Source: an uncultured beta proteobacterium (lineage in GTDB: Bacteria > Pseudomonadota > Gammaproteobacteria > Burkholderiales > Burkholderiaceae_C). Taken from it: DNA of 41,162 bases. This document shows positions 9,982-19,880 of this stretch, one piece after another (the stretch's first letter is position 1; each line of letters opens with the position of its first letter). Below the pieces are notes generated by a model. The model had not been told where the DNA came from. It did no database searches and saw only the letters and a program-made list of their open reading frames with translations. The stretch covers positions 1 through 41,162 of the forward strand of contig CAIKVZ010000326.1 of assembly GCA_903830985.1 (NCBI GenBank), written 5' to 3'. The translations under genes and the position numbers were made by a program.

Positions 9982-11730
9982 ATGATGCGCTTTCACCGCC
10001 TGGTCCTTTCACCCCTACTTGCCCTTTGCTTGGGAGCCGCCGCCCAGCCCGTACCCGCGCCAGCGCCGCCTGACACAGTGGAGCCTCCCGCATCCACCAT
10101 GGACGATGCCCTGCTGTACCAGTTGCTGTTGGGCGAGCTCAATTTGAATCAAAGCGAGCCCGGCGTTGCCTACTCGCTTTACCTGGACGCAGCGCGCAAA
10201 ACCGACGACGCTCTTTTGTATCACCGCGCCGTTGACATTGCCCTGCAATCGCGTGCCGGCGACGCGGCCCTGCAGGCAGCCACCGCTTGGAAAGCAGCCC
10301 AGCCAAGCTCGCAAGAGGCCAACCGCTATTTGCTGCAAATCCTGATCGGGCTCAACCGCGTCCGGGAAACCATGGAGCCGCTCAAGAGCGCCTTGGCGGC
10401 ACTGCCGCCGGAGCAAAGATTGCAGTCCCTGGCATCGATTCCGCGCAACTATTTGCGCGCCTCCGACCACAAACTGGCCGCCACGGTGGTTGAGCAGGCG
10501 CTGGACGTCGAATTGGCGGACCCGGCGATGGCCGGCGCGGCCTGGGCCGTGGTGGCTCGCATGCGCCTGAACGCCGGCGACAACGCAGGCGCGGACGATG
10601 CCGCGAACAAGGTGCAGCAACTGGGCCGACCGACCGAGGGCATGGCCCTGTTGGCACTGGAGTTGATGGAGCAAAAAAGGCCGCTCGGCGAAGCGCTGCT
10701 GCAAAAGTACCTGCAAGCCAGGCCTGACCCCGACATGCAACTGGCCTACGCCCGACTGTTGATGCAGGCACAACGCTACGCCGAGGCGGCCACCCAGGTG
10801 CAAGCGGTGATTGCGCAAAGGCCAGAGGGCACGCCAGCATGGCTGATCCAGGGCTCGCTGCAGATGCAGAGCCAGCAATACGCCGCGGCACAAAAGTCGC
10901 TACAACAGTATCTGGACCTGGTGCAGGCCAAATCGGTGGGCGTTCCAGCAGAAGAACCGTCTCGTGCCAGCGCACAGGCCTACCTTTACCTGACGGACAT
11001 TGCCATCCGCAACAAGGATTACGCGGCAGCCAGCAAGTGGCTTGGAAGCATCGAAAACAGCCAGGACATGGTGGGTGTTCAAACACGCCGCGCCTCCATC
11101 CTGGCACACCAGGGCCAACTGAACGAGGCGCGCAAGCTCATCCAGGATCTGCCTGGACGCGACCCCGACGAACTGCGCGCCAAGTTGCTGAGCGAAGCCC
11201 AATTGCTGCGCGACGCCAAGGAATACCGTCTGGCCTACGATCTGCTGCGCCAGGCCAGCACCGGAGAAGCCCCGGACACTGACGTCATGTACGAACAGGC
11301 CATGCTGGCCGAAAAACTCGGTGACCTGTCCGAAATGGAGCGCCTGTTGCGCGCGGTCATGGCAGCCAAACCCGACTACCAGCATGCCTACAACGCACTG
11401 GGCTATTCGCTCGCCGAGCGCAGCCTGCGCCTGCCCGAAGCCAAGCAGCTGATACAGAAAGCCCTGGAGTACGCGCCCGGCGACCCCTTCATCTCCGACA
11501 GCCTGGGCTGGGTCGAGTTTCGACTGGGCAACAAGGCTGAGGCCGCGCGCATCCTGGAAACAGCCTATCAATCGCACCCTGATGCGGAAATTGCCGCGCA
11601 CCTGGGTGAGGTGCTGTGGAGCATGGGACAAAAGGCACGCGCCATCGAGTTCTGGAAGGAAGGCGTGAAGCTGAATCCAGAAAGCGAAACACTGGAAGAA
11701 ACCCTCAAGCGGCTGCACGTGCAATGGTGA
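9982..11730 (+). CDS. Exported tetratricopeptide-repeat protein
   Basis: The roughly 582-residue protein starts with a signal peptide ([22 protein letters not shown]), then a Pro-rich linker and an all-helical body of TPR/HemY-like repeats. Clear repeats include [39 protein letters not shown] and [19 protein letters not shown] near the C-terminus. TPR proteins are protein-binding scaffolds; the partner is unknown. Context with lolB (7-base overlap) suggests an envelope or outer-membrane assembly role, an inference from position. The ATG at 9982 is chosen because it leads directly into the signal peptide; a GTG at 9964 would add six residues and the next codon (9985) is also ATG. Confidence 0.85.
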   Translation: MMRFHRLVLSPLLALCLGAAAQPVPAPAPPDTVEPPASTMDDALLYQLLLGELNLNQSEPGVAYSLYLDAARKTDDALLYHRAVDIALQSRAGDAALQAATAWKAAQPSSQEANRYLLQILIGLNRVRETMEPLKSALAALPPEQRLQSLASIPRNYLRASDHKLAATVVEQALDVELADPAMAGAAWAVVARMRLNAGDNAGADDAANKVQQLGRPTEGMALLALELMEQKRPLGEALLQKYLQARPDPDMQLAYARLLMQAQRYAEAATQVQAVIAQRPEGTPAWLIQGSLQMQSQQYAAAQKSLQQYLDLVQAKSVGVPAEEPSRASAQAYLYLTDIAIRNKDYAAASKWLGSIENSQDMVGVQTRRASILAHQGQLNEARKLIQDLPGRDPDELRAKLLSEAQLLRDAKEYRLAYDLLRQASTGEAPDTDVMYEQAMLAEKLGDLSEMERLLRAVMAAKPDYQHAYNALGYSLAERSLRLPEAKQLIQKALEYAPGDPFISDSLGWVEFRLGNKAEAARILETAYQSHPDAEIAAHLGEVLWSMGQKARAIEFWKEGVKLNPESETLEETLKRLHVQW

Positions 11731-12239
11731 GGCCCGGCTCGGGCGGTGCGCCGCGCGGCCGATTCGTCGCGCTGCTGGCAATCACCGCTCTCATGCTGGG
11801 CGCTTGCGCACAGCAGCCCGTGCGGCCAACTGCTAAGCCCGATGCCGGACCCTGGACCGGGCGCATGGCACTGAGCGTCCAGTCCGAGCCGGCGCAAACC
11901 CTGTCCGCCGGCTTCGAACTCAGCGGCAATCCAGGGCAGGGTGAACTTCAGCTCCTCAGCCCCTTGGGCACCACTCTTGCCGTACTCAGTTGGACTGCGG
12001 ACCGTGCCAACCTGCAGCGCGGTGATCAATCGCAGAGCGCGGGAACGCTGGACGAACTCGTAGAGCAGGCCACCGGCACGGCCCTTCCCGTCACAGCACT
12101 GTTTGACTGGCTCAACAATCGGCCCGCCGAAGTCGTTGGCTGGCAAGCCGATCTGTCGCAGCTCGGGCAAGGCCGCCTGCAACTGCGCCGCACCGCGCCG
12201 CTGCCGGTGGTGGAACTGCGCCTGAAGCTGGACCAGTGA
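11724..12239 (+). CDS. lolB: Outer-membrane lipoprotein LolB
   Basis: The 171-residue protein begins with a lipoprotein signal (hydrophobic stretch, then LMLGAC; lipidated Cys about residue 28). WTGRMALSV, LSAGFELSGNPGQGELQLLSPLGTTLA and FDWLNNRP match LolB, which receives lipoproteins from periplasmic LolA and inserts them in the outer membrane. It is somewhat shorter than E. coli LolB (207 residues). The ATG at 11724 overlaps the TPR stop (ATGGTGA); longer in-frame readings start inside the TPR gene and would bury the signal. The lolB-ispE-tRNA-prs order is typical of Burkholderiales. Confidence 0.92.
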   Translation: MVRPGSGGAPRGRFVALLAITALMLGACAQQPVRPTAKPDAGPWTGRMALSVQSEPAQTLSAGFELSGNPGQGELQLLSPLGTTLAVLSWTADRANLQRGDQSQSAGTLDELVEQATGTALPVTALFDWLNNRPAEVVGWQADLSQLGQGRLQLRRTAPLPVVELRLKLDQ

Positions 12240-12259
12240 CGCGGCAAGATAATCACGCC

Positions 12260-13144
12260 ATGCAAGCGCTTTACGACGTTCCGGCCCCGGCCAAGCTCAA
12301 CCTGTTTCTGCACATCACGGGCCGGCGCGCCGACGGCTACCACTTGCTGCAATCGGCGTTCATGCTGATCGACTGGCACGACACCCTGCATTTTGAAATT
12401 CGCCACGACGGCCACATCAGCCGCGAAGACATCGGTGCAGTCTTGCCGGCCGAAGACCTGATCGTGCGTGCGGCACGCGCCCTGCGACCCATGGCGGCTG
12501 CGGGTGCGGGCGCGCACATCGTGGTGGAAAAGCGCATCCCGTCGCAAGCCGGAATGGGTGGTGGCTCGTCCGACGCGGCCTCCTGTCTGCTGGCACTGAA
12601 CCGGCTTTGGGACCTGCGCCTGCCCCTTTCCGCCTTGACCGCCATCGGATTGAAGCTCGGTGCCGACGTCCCCTTCTTCCTGCAGGGACGCAACGCGTGG
12701 GTGGAAGGCATCGGTGAAAAGATGCAGCCACTGGAAATCCCGTCTGCGCGCTTTCTGGTCGTCAAGCCGGCACAGGGACTCGACACCTCAATGATTTTTT
12801 CGCATTCACATCTGACAAGGGACTCGAAAACTGCTACAATTTCTGGCTTTGCTGCTGACCCATTTGGCTTTGGCCGAAACGATCTGCAGAAAGTCGCTCA
12901 GAGCCTTTGTCCCGGAGTGACAGAGGGCCTTGAATGGCTACAAGGAAAAGGTTTTAGAGGTCGGATGACGGGGTCGGGAAGCGCGATTTTTGCGCATTTG
13001 CGTGATTGCGCAGTTCCGGCTCCATTGAACGAGCCATGGAGCGATGCGCCGCAAGACTGGCAGCTTCGCGAGTGCGAGAATTTGAGTGTTCATCCTTTGA
13101 TGGGATGGGCTCTCAGCGATGGTTTAACGGTTGGCAGCGCATAG
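12260..13144 (+). CDS. ispE: 4-diphosphocytidyl-2-C-methyl-D-erythritol kinase
   Basis: The 294-residue protein is IspE, a GHMP-family kinase of the non-mevalonate isoprenoid pathway, phosphorylating CDP-methylerythritol. The motifs are PAKLNLFLHITGRRADGYH at the N-terminus, the GHMP P-loop SQAGMGGGSSDAASCLLALN at about residues 95-114, and KLGADVPFFLQG after it. The third GHMP motif, RMTGSGSAIFA, is near the C-terminus. I chose the ATG at 12260; a GTG at 12236 overlapping the lolB stop is an alternative that adds eight residues. A strong promoter-like sequence lies inside the coding region (12812-12840). In E. coli ispE also sits directly upstream of prs. Confidence 0.96.
   Translation: MQALYDVPAPAKLNLFLHITGRRADGYHLLQSAFMLIDWHDTLHFEIRHDGHISREDIGAVLPAEDLIVRAARALRPMAAAGAGAHIVVEKRIPSQAGMGGGSSDAASCLLALNRLWDLRLPLSALTAIGLKLGADVPFFLQGRNAWVEGIGEKMQPLEIPSARFLVVKPAQGLDTSMIFSHSHLTRDSKTATISGFAADPFGFGRNDLQKVAQSLCPGVTEGLEWLQGKGFRGRMTGSGSAIFAHLRDCAVPAPLNEPWSDAPQDWQLRECENLSVHPLMGWALSDGLTVGSA
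12812..12840 (+). promoter_or_regulatory. Sigma70-type promoter inside ispE, for tRNA-Gln and prs
   Basis: CTGACA (12812-12817) and TACAAT (12835-12840) are separated by exactly 17 bases, each one mismatch from consensus. Transcription would start near 12847, about 310 bases before tRNA-Gln and about 450 before prs. The surrounding ispE codons are locally AT-richer than the rest of the gene. An internal promoter would let the tRNA and prs be expressed independently of the TPR-lolB-ispE message. Confidence 0.65.
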
Positions 13145-13158
13145 CTGGCAACCAGTGT

Positions 13159-13235
13159 AGGGGAGTCGCCAAGTTGGTTAAGGCACTGGATTTTGATTCC
13201 AGCATGCGAAGGTTCGAGTCCTTCTTCCCCTGCCA
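13159..13235 (+). tRNA. tRNA-Gln (anticodon TTG)
   Basis: A complete 77-nt cloverleaf with encoded CCA. The acceptor AGGGGAG pairs with TTCCCCT (terminal G.U), the D-arm is GCCAAGTTGGTTAAGGC, the anticodon stem/loop is CTGGA-TTTTGAT-TCCAG with TTG at positions 34-36, and the T-arm is GAAGG-TTCGAGT-CCTTC. It reads CAA (and CAG by wobble). It lies 14 bases after ispE and 57-63 bases before prs, with no terminator between, so it is probably processed from a joint precursor with prs. Confidence 0.97.
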
Positions 13236-13292
13236 AATATGTTGTACGTGAAGATTGCTTCCACGTAGACGCAAACTTTTTAAATCGCTGGA

Positions 13293-14276
13293 ATGCCCAT
13301 GCAAGCCGCTCCCAACAATGATTTCATGGTCTTCACGGGCAATGCCAATCCAGGCATGGCCAACGAGATCGCCCAGCATCTGGGCATCACCCTTGGCGCG
13401 GCCAAGGTAGGCCGCTTCTCCGACGGGGAAGTCACCGTCGAGATCAATCAAAACGTTCGTGCCCGCGATGTGTTTGTGGTTCAGTCCACCTGCGCGCCCA
13501 CCAACGAAAACCTGATGGAGTTGCTGATCATGGTGGACGCGCTCAAGCGCGCCTCTGCCGAACGCATCAGCGCCGTCATTCCCTATTTCGGCTACGCCCG
13601 CCAAGACCGTCGGCCGCGCTCAACCCGCGTTCCCATCACCGCCAAGGTGGTCGCCAACATGCTGCAGGCCGTCGGTGTGGCGCGCGTCCTGACCATGGAC
13701 TTGCACGCCGACCAGATCCAGGGTTTCTTCGACATCCCTGTGGACAACATCTACGCTTCGCCCGTTTTGCTGGGTGACCTGATCCGCAAGAACTACGAAG
13801 ACCTGATCGTGGTCTCGCCCGATGTCGGTGGTGTGGTGCGGGCTCGGGCCCTGGCCAAACAGCTCAACTGCGATCTGGCCATCATCGACAAGCGCCGTCC
13901 GCGCGCCAACGTCAGTGAAGTGATGCACGTCATCGGTGAGATCGAAGGCCGCAACTGCGTCATCATGGACGACATGATCGACACCGCGGGAACGCTGGTG
14001 AAGGCAGCCGAGGTGCTCAAGGAGCGCGGCGCAAAGAAGGTCTACGCCTATTGCACGCATCCGATCTTTTCCGGCCCGGCGATAGAGCGCATCACCCAGG
14101 GTGACGCACTGGACGAAGTGGTGGTGACCGACACCATCCCCTTGAGCCAGGCCGCCAGACAGTGTCAAAAAATTCGCCAGCTTTCCGTGGCTCCGCTGAT
14201 CGCCGAAACGATACAGCGCATCGCCAACGGAGAGTCGGTCATGAGTTTGTTCTCGGATCAGGACAACCTGTTTTAG
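13293..14276 (+). CDS. prs: Ribose-phosphate pyrophosphokinase (PRPP synthetase)
   Basis: The 327-residue protein makes PRPP from ribose 5-phosphate and ATP for purine, pyrimidine, histidine, tryptophan and NAD synthesis. Diagnostic segments are [39 protein letters not shown] (ATP/Mg region), [19 protein letters not shown] and the PRPP loop [12 protein letters not shown] near residue 230. The C-terminal [11 protein letters not shown]-like end is complete. Two in-frame ATGs are possible: 13293, and 13299, which has a better placed GGA upstream and gives MQAAPNND. The gene is followed by tandem terminators. Confidence 0.97.
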   Translation: MPMQAAPNNDFMVFTGNANPGMANEIAQHLGITLGAAKVGRFSDGEVTVEINQNVRARDVFVVQSTCAPTNENLMELLIMVDALKRASAERISAVIPYFGYARQDRRPRSTRVPITAKVVANMLQAVGVARVLTMDLHADQIQGFFDIPVDNIYASPVLLGDLIRKNYEDLIVVSPDVGGVVRARALAKQLNCDLAIIDKRRPRANVSEVMHVIGEIEGRNCVIMDDMIDTAGTLVKAAEVLKERGAKKVYAYCTHPIFSGPAIERITQGDALDEVVVTDTIPLSQAARQCQKIRQLSVAPLIAETIQRIANGESVMSLFSDQDNLF

Positions 14277-14285
14277 GTTGCAGCG

Positions 14286-14305
14286 AAACCCCGCGAGGGG
14301 TTTTT
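14286..14305 (+). terminator. Intrinsic terminator 1 after prs
   Basis: AAACCCC (14286-14292), a GCGA loop and GGGGTTT form a 7-bp hairpin that ends in a five-T run, starting 10 bases after the prs stop. Confidence 0.75.
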
Positions 14306-14332
14306 CAATTTTCTGATCGGGACAAAAAGCAG

Positions 14333-14356
14333 GCCCGCCATCGGCGGGCTTTTTTA
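14333..14356 (+). terminator. Intrinsic terminator 2 before rplY
   Basis: GCCCGCC (14333-14339), an ATC loop and GGCGGGC (14343-14349) form a 7-bp GC hairpin followed by TTTTTT. It is the second of two tandem hairpins between prs and rplY, and lies 4 bases before the rplY leader hairpin. Confidence 0.8.
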
Positions 14357-14359
14357 ACC

Positions 14360-14394
14360 GGAGCTGTACTGGTCGCGGTCAGCTCCTCCAGGAG
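14360..14394 (+). promoter_or_regulatory. Alternative hairpins around the rplY Shine-Dalgarno
   Basis: GGAGCTG (14360-14366) pairs perfectly with CAGCTCC (14380-14386) around a 13-nt loop. The CTCC of its 3' arm (14383-14386) can instead pair with the GGAG Shine-Dalgarno (14391-14394) around a TCCA loop. The first fold frees the ribosome-binding site and the second would hide it. The pairing is seen in the sequence; a regulatory role is inference. Confidence 0.4.
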
Positions 14395-14400
14395 TAGTCT

Positions 14401-15111
14401 ATGAAATTCGTCGCATTTGAGCGCACACTAAAGGGTACGGGTGCGAGCCGCCGTCTCCGCATTACCGGCCGCACGCCAGGCATCGTTTACGGTGCACCGA
14501 GCCAGCCACAACAGATTGAAATCGACCACAACGCACTGTGGCATGCCATCAAGAAGGAAGCGTTCCACGCGACCATTCTGGAAATGGAATTGAACGGTCA
14601 AGTCAGCCAGGTCCTGTTGCGCGACCTGCAGATGCACCCGTACAAGCAGTTGATCCTGCACATTGACTTCCAGCGCGTGGATGCCAATACCAAACTGCAC
14701 ATGAAGGTGCCATTGCACTTCAGCGGCGACGAAAATTCGCCTGCCGTGAAGACGGAAAACTGCATCGCCAACCACGTCATCACGGAAATTGAAGTCGCCT
14801 GTCTGCCCGCAGACCTGCCCGAGTTCATCGCCGTCGACCTGAGCGGCCTGCGCAAAGGCGCATCCCTGCACCTGAACGACGTCGTTCTGCCAAAGGGCGT
14901 GACTGCTGTGACGCACGGCAAGAACAACCCGGTGCTGGTGTCCGTGGTGATGATCGGTGGCGGCGAAGCTGTTCCTGCCGCCGACGCCGCAGCGGCGCCT
15001 GCCGCCGGTGCTGCACCCGCCGGCAAGGCACCCGCTGGCAAGGCTCCGGCTGCTGCCAAGGCGCCTGCTGCTGCCAAGGCGCCAGCTGCCAAGCCTGCTG
15101 CCAAGAAGTAA
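14401..15111 (+). CDS. rplY: 50S ribosomal protein L25 (general stress protein Ctc type)
   Basis: The 236-residue protein is the long (Ctc/TL5-type) L25, which binds 5S rRNA. The N-terminal L25 domain (about 1-90) has [20 protein letters not shown] and [16 protein letters not shown]. The C-terminal beta domain (about 95-185) has [23 protein letters not shown]. The tail (about 195-236) is almost only Ala, Pro, Gly and Lys, with [11 protein letters not shown]-like repeats and a basic AAKK end. An AGGAG Shine-Dalgarno lies 7 bases before the ATG at 14401. It is flanked by terminators and can be transcribed singly. Confidence 0.97.
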   Translation: MKFVAFERTLKGTGASRRLRITGRTPGIVYGAPSQPQQIEIDHNALWHAIKKEAFHATILEMELNGQVSQVLLRDLQMHPYKQLILHIDFQRVDANTKLHMKVPLHFSGDENSPAVKTENCIANHVITEIEVACLPADLPEFIAVDLSGLRKGASLHLNDVVLPKGVTAVTHGKNNPVLVSVVMIGGGEAVPAADAAAAPAAGAAPAGKAPAGKAPAAAKAPAAAKAPAAKPAAKK

Positions 15112-15135
15112 GCATCCGTTCTACGGTTTGCAAAA

Positions 15136-15164
15136 ACGGCCCACTTCGGTGGGCCGTTTTTTTT
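15136..15164 (+). terminator. Intrinsic terminator after rplY
   Basis: ACGGCCCAC (15136-15144) pairs with GTGGGCCGT (15149-15157) around a TTCG tetraloop closed by C-G, followed by a run of eight T. This is a near-ideal intrinsic terminator. Confidence 0.93.
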
Positions 15165-15194
15165 CGCGACCACTTTCTCCACCGATAATTTGCC

Positions 15195-15818
15195 ATGATC
15201 AAACTGTTCGTTGGCCTGGGCAACCCGGGCCCGGAATACGAGGCCACACGGCACAACGCCGGCGCATGGTGGCTCGACGCATTGGCGCGGGAACTCAAGG
15301 TGAGCCTGCTGCCCGAGCGCAGCTATCACGGCTTCATGGGACGCACCATGATCCACGGCCAAAACCTGTGGCTGCTGCAGCCACAGACCTTCATGACCCT
15401 GTCGGGCAAGTCGGTCGCAGCGCTGGCGCGCTTCTTCAAGATCGCACCGGAGGAGATCCTGGTGGCGCACGACGAACTCGATGTGCTGCCGGGGCAGGTC
15501 AAGCTCAAGTTCGGTGGCAGCCACGCCGGGCACAACGGCTTGCGCGACATCCACGGCCAATTGGGCAGCGCAGACTACTGGCGCCTGCGCCTGGGCATAG
15601 GCCACCCCGGCAACAAGGCCGAGGTCGCGAACTGGGTGCTGAAAAAGCCGTCACAGGACGACCGTGTACTGATCGAAGAAGCCATCGCGCGCAGCCTCAA
15701 GGCCGTGCCCGCGATGCTCTCAGGCGAGATGGACAAGGCGACCATGCTGGCACACACCAGCAAGCCGCCCAGACCGAAACCGCCGCGGCCAGAAGCGCCG
15801 CCCGTGACGCCAGACTGA
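15195..15818 (+). CDS. pth: Peptidyl-tRNA hydrolase
   Basis: The 207-residue protein releases tRNA from stalled peptidyl-tRNA in the cytoplasm. [17 protein letters not shown] at about residues 7-23 holds the conserved Asn and catalytic His. [26 protein letters not shown] (catalytic Asp) and [13 protein letters not shown] are all present. The C-terminal ~20 residues are a Pro/Lys-rich extension beyond the core. rplY followed by pth is a conserved pair, although here a terminator separates them. Its stop directly abuts the stop of the convergent ferredoxin gene. Confidence 0.97.
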   Translation: MIKLFVGLGNPGPEYEATRHNAGAWWLDALARELKVSLLPERSYHGFMGRTMIHGQNLWLLQPQTFMTLSGKSVAALARFFKIAPEEILVAHDELDVLPGQVKLKFGGSHAGHNGLRDIHGQLGSADYWRLRLGIGHPGNKAEVANWVLKKPSQDDRVLIEEAIARSLKAVPAMLSGEMDKATMLAHTSKPPRPKPPRPEAPPVTPD

Positions 15819-17187
<1,369 letters not shown>

Positions 17188-17188
<1 letters not shown>

Positions 17189-18060
17189 TGGCAAAGAACG
17201 TCTTGAAGCCCATGCCTGCTGCGTCGAGCGAGCGCTGGTCCAGCGCCCTGCGCCATCCGAGCTTCGTCATCGGCGCCCTGCTCACGCTGGCCCTGCTGCT
17301 GTCGGCCCTGCTGTCGCTGTTCTGGACACCCTGGCCGGTGTACGAGGTGGAGCTTGCGCTCAAATTGCAGACGCCCTCTCTCGCGCACTGGCTGGGCACC
17401 GACCCCCTGGGGCGCGATGTGGTGTCGCTGCTGCTCGTGGGATCGCGCAACTCCATCGCCGTGGGCGTGATCGCTGTCGGCATGGGGCTGAGCATGGGCA
17501 CAGCGCTGGGCCTGCTGGCGGCGACGCGCGGCGGCTGGATGGACGAAGTCATCATGCGGCTGGCGGACTTCACCTTCGCCTTCCCGGCCATCCTGTCGGC
17601 CATCATGCTCACCGCCGTCTTCGGCGCCGGCATAGGCAACTCCATCATCGCCATCGGCATCTTCAACATCCCGACCTTTGCCCGCATCAGCCGGGCCAGC
17701 GCCAAATCCATCCTGGCGCGCGAATATGTGCTGGCGGCGCGCGCCTGCGGCAAGGGCCGCTGGCGCATCACGCTGGAGCATGTGCTGCCCAACATCCTGC
17801 CGGTGCTGATCGTGCAGGCCACGATACAGTTCGCCATCGCCATCCTGGCCGAAGCCGCCCTGTCTTACCTGGGCCTGGGCACACAGCCGCCGCAGCCGTC
17901 CTGGGGCCGCATGCTCAGCGAAGCCCAGACCCTACTGTTCCAGGCGCCACGCCTGGCCGTGTTCCCGGGGCTGGCAATTGCCCTGGCCGTGATGGGACTG
18001 AACCTGCTGGGCGACGGCCTGCGCGACATCCTGGACCCGCGCCTCTCGCGGCGCCGCTGA
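17188..18060 (+). CDS. Peptide/nickel-type ABC transporter permease (DppC/OppC family)
   Basis: The 290-residue protein is the second permease. The N-terminal helix GALLTLALLLSALLSLFW, then HWLGTDPLGRDVVSLLLVGSR (family signature) and the EAA loop EYVLAARACGKGRWR identify DppC/OppC. It ends GDGLRDILDPRLSRR. The start ATG overlaps the stop of the preceding permease by one base. A much longer in-frame open stretch from 16717 runs out of frame through the first permease gene and is not coding. With its partner it forms the membrane channel. Confidence 0.93.
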
Positions 18061-18066
18061 CAGCCC

Positions 18067-19050
18067 ATGGCCATGCTCGAAGTCCAGGAACTGAACGTTT
18101 TTTTGCACACCCGGCGCGGTGCCGTGCGCGCCGTGCGGGACCTGAGCTTTTCGCTCGAGCGCGGCCAGACGCTCGGGCTGATCGGCGAATCCGGCTGCGG
18201 AAAATCCATCACCGCGCTGGCACTCATGGGCCTGCTGCCGGACAACGCCCAGGTGACGGGCCGCATCAAGCTCGATGGCAAGGAGCTGGTGGGGCTGGCT
18301 GAACCCAGCCTGTGCCGCATCCGCGGTGACCGCATCGCCATGGTGTTTCAGGAACCCATGACGGCGCTGAACCCGGTGCACAGCATTGGCGACCAAGTGG
18401 CCGAACCGCTGCGCCTGCATCAGCGGCTGACCCGCGCCGCGGCAAAAGCCCAGTCCATCGCCCTGCTGGAGCGCGTGGGCATTGCCGATGCCACCCGGCG
18501 CTTTGACGCCTATCCGCACCAGTTCTCCGGCGGCCAGCGCCAGCGCATCACCATCGCCATGGCACTGGCCTGCGGCCCCGACCTGCTTATCGCCGACGAG
18601 CCCACCACAGCGCTGGACGTGACGCTGCAAAAGCAGATCCTGCAGCTCATCCAGGAGCTGGTGCAGGAGCGCAACATGGCGCTGCTGCTGATCTCGCACG
18701 ACCTGGGCGTGGTGGCGCAAAACGTCGCGCGCATGCTCGTCATGTACGGCGGCAGCGTGGTCGAAAGCGGCGCGACGAGTCAGGTCTTTGCCCACATGGC
18801 CCATCCCTACACGCGTGGCCTGATGGGCGCACGCCCCAGGCTCGGCGCTCTGCCCGGCACGCGGCTCGCCACCATCCCGGGCAGCGTTCCCGAACTCGCC
18901 GACCTGCCGCCGGGCTGCCCTTTTGCCGGTCGCTGCACGATGGCCGTGGACGCCTGCAGTGCTGTGCCGCCCCCCCCCGTGCCACTGGATGCCGGCCATC
19001 AGGCGCGCTGCCTTCGTCTCGATCAAAGCCCACCGGATAGCGCCACATGA
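18067..19050 (+). CDS. Peptide/nickel-type ABC transporter ATP-binding protein (DppD/OppD family)
   Basis: The 327-residue protein is an ABC ATPase with Walker A GESGCGKS (about residues 40-47), Q-loop [10 protein letters not shown], signature FSGGQRQR, Walker [13 protein letters not shown] and H-loop ISHDLG. The C-terminal oligopeptide-type extension includes [12 protein letters not shown] and a Cys cluster [14 protein letters not shown] of the kind that binds an iron-sulphur cluster in related proteins (inference). A run of nine C (18970-18978) lies close to the 3' end and encodes a Pro run. It overlaps the next ATPase gene by ATGA. Confidence 0.94.
   Translation: MAMLEVQELNVFLHTRRGAVRAVRDLSFSLERGQTLGLIGESGCGKSITALALMGLLPDNAQVTGRIKLDGKELVGLAEPSLCRIRGDRIAMVFQEPMTALNPVHSIGDQVAEPLRLHQRLTRAAAKAQSIALLERVGIADATRRFDAYPHQFSGGQRQRITIAMALACGPDLLIADEPTTALDVTLQKQILQLIQELVQERNMALLLISHDLGVVAQNVARMLVMYGGSVVESGATSQVFAHMAHPYTRGLMGARPRLGALPGTRLATIPGSVPELADLPPGCPFAGRCTMAVDACSAVPPPPVPLDAGHQARCLRLDQSPPDSAT
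18970..18978 (+). repeat. C9 homopolymer inside the DppD-like gene
   Basis: Nine consecutive C about 70 bases before the stop codon. A one-base slip would replace roughly the last 24 residues. Confidence 0.9.
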
Positions 19051-19877
19051 CCACGCCCTTGCTGGAGGTGCGCGATCTGGTGCGCCATTACCCGCTGCCA
19101 CGCGCCAAGCCCTGGGGGCCCACGCCGCAGGCGCTGGCGCTCAACGGCGTGAGCTTCAACCTCACGGCGGGGCGCAATCTGGGCATCGTCGGCGAATCCG
19201 GCTCGGGAAAATCCACGCTGGCGCGCCTCGTCATGGCCTTGGACAAACCCACCTCGGGCAGCGTGCGCCTGCTCGGACGCGATCTGCACGCGCTGGACGC
19301 TTCGGCCTTGCAGGCGGCGCGGCGCGATTTCCAGATGGTGTTCCAGGACCCCTATGGCTCGCTCGACCCCAGGCAGACGGTGGCTCGCATCGTGGCCGAA
19401 CCGCTGGACGCGCAAGGCAAGACCAGCCGCGCCGAGCAGCGCGAACGCGCCGGGGAAGTGCTGGCCTGCGTGGGACTGGGCGCAAGGGATCTGGACAAAT
19501 ACCCGCACGAATTTTCCGGCGGCCAGCGCCAGCGCGTGGCCATGGCCCGGGCGTTGATCTGCCGCCCGAAGCTCATCGTGGCGGACGAGCCGCTGAGCGC
19601 GCTCGACGTGTCGGTGCAGGCGCAGGTGCTGAACCTGATGCAGGATCTGGCGCAGCAATTCGGCATCACGTATCTGCTCATCAGCCACGACCTCGCCGTG
19701 GTGAGCCATCTGTGCCACGACGTGGCCGTGCTGTACCAGGGCCGCATCGTCGAGCAAGGTCCGCCGCAACGCCTGTTTCACGCACCAGACCATGCATACA
19801 CCCGGTCCCTGGTGGCGGCAGTGCCCATGGCGCAGCCGCCAGATTCCAAATCCGAAGCCTTGGTGAAGCGTATCTGA
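19047..19877 (+). CDS. Peptide/nickel-type ABC transporter ATP-binding protein (DppF/OppF family)
   Basis: The 276-residue protein is the second ATPase. Walker A is GESGSGKS (about residues 50-57), Q-loop VFQDPYGSLDPRQTV (a typical DppF/OppF sequence), signature FSGGQRQR, Walker B LIVADEPLSALD and H-loop ISHDLA. It ends HAYTRSLVAAVP with a short tail. It would pair with the DppD-like ATPase to energise uptake. Its stop is 3 bases from the stop of the convergent MFS gene, with no terminator between them. The substrate cannot be assigned, because the binding protein that sets specificity is not in this operon. Confidence 0.94.
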   Translation: MTTPLLEVRDLVRHYPLPRAKPWGPTPQALALNGVSFNLTAGRNLGIVGESGSGKSTLARLVMALDKPTSGSVRLLGRDLHALDASALQAARRDFQMVFQDPYGSLDPRQTVARIVAEPLDAQGKTSRAEQRERAGEVLACVGLGARDLDKYPHEFSGGQRQRVAMARALICRPKLIVADEPLSALDVSVQAQVLNLMQDLAQQFGITYLLISHDLAVVSHLCHDVAVLYQGRIVEQGPPQRLFHAPDHAYTRSLVAAVPMAQPPDSKSEALVKRI

Positions 19878-19880
19878 GGT

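Noticed and set aside
15001-15110. Tandem repeat in the rplY tail as a mobile or regulatory repeat
   Set aside because: The repeats encode the usual Ala/Pro/Lys-rich tail seen in long L25 proteins of this group; no further significance.
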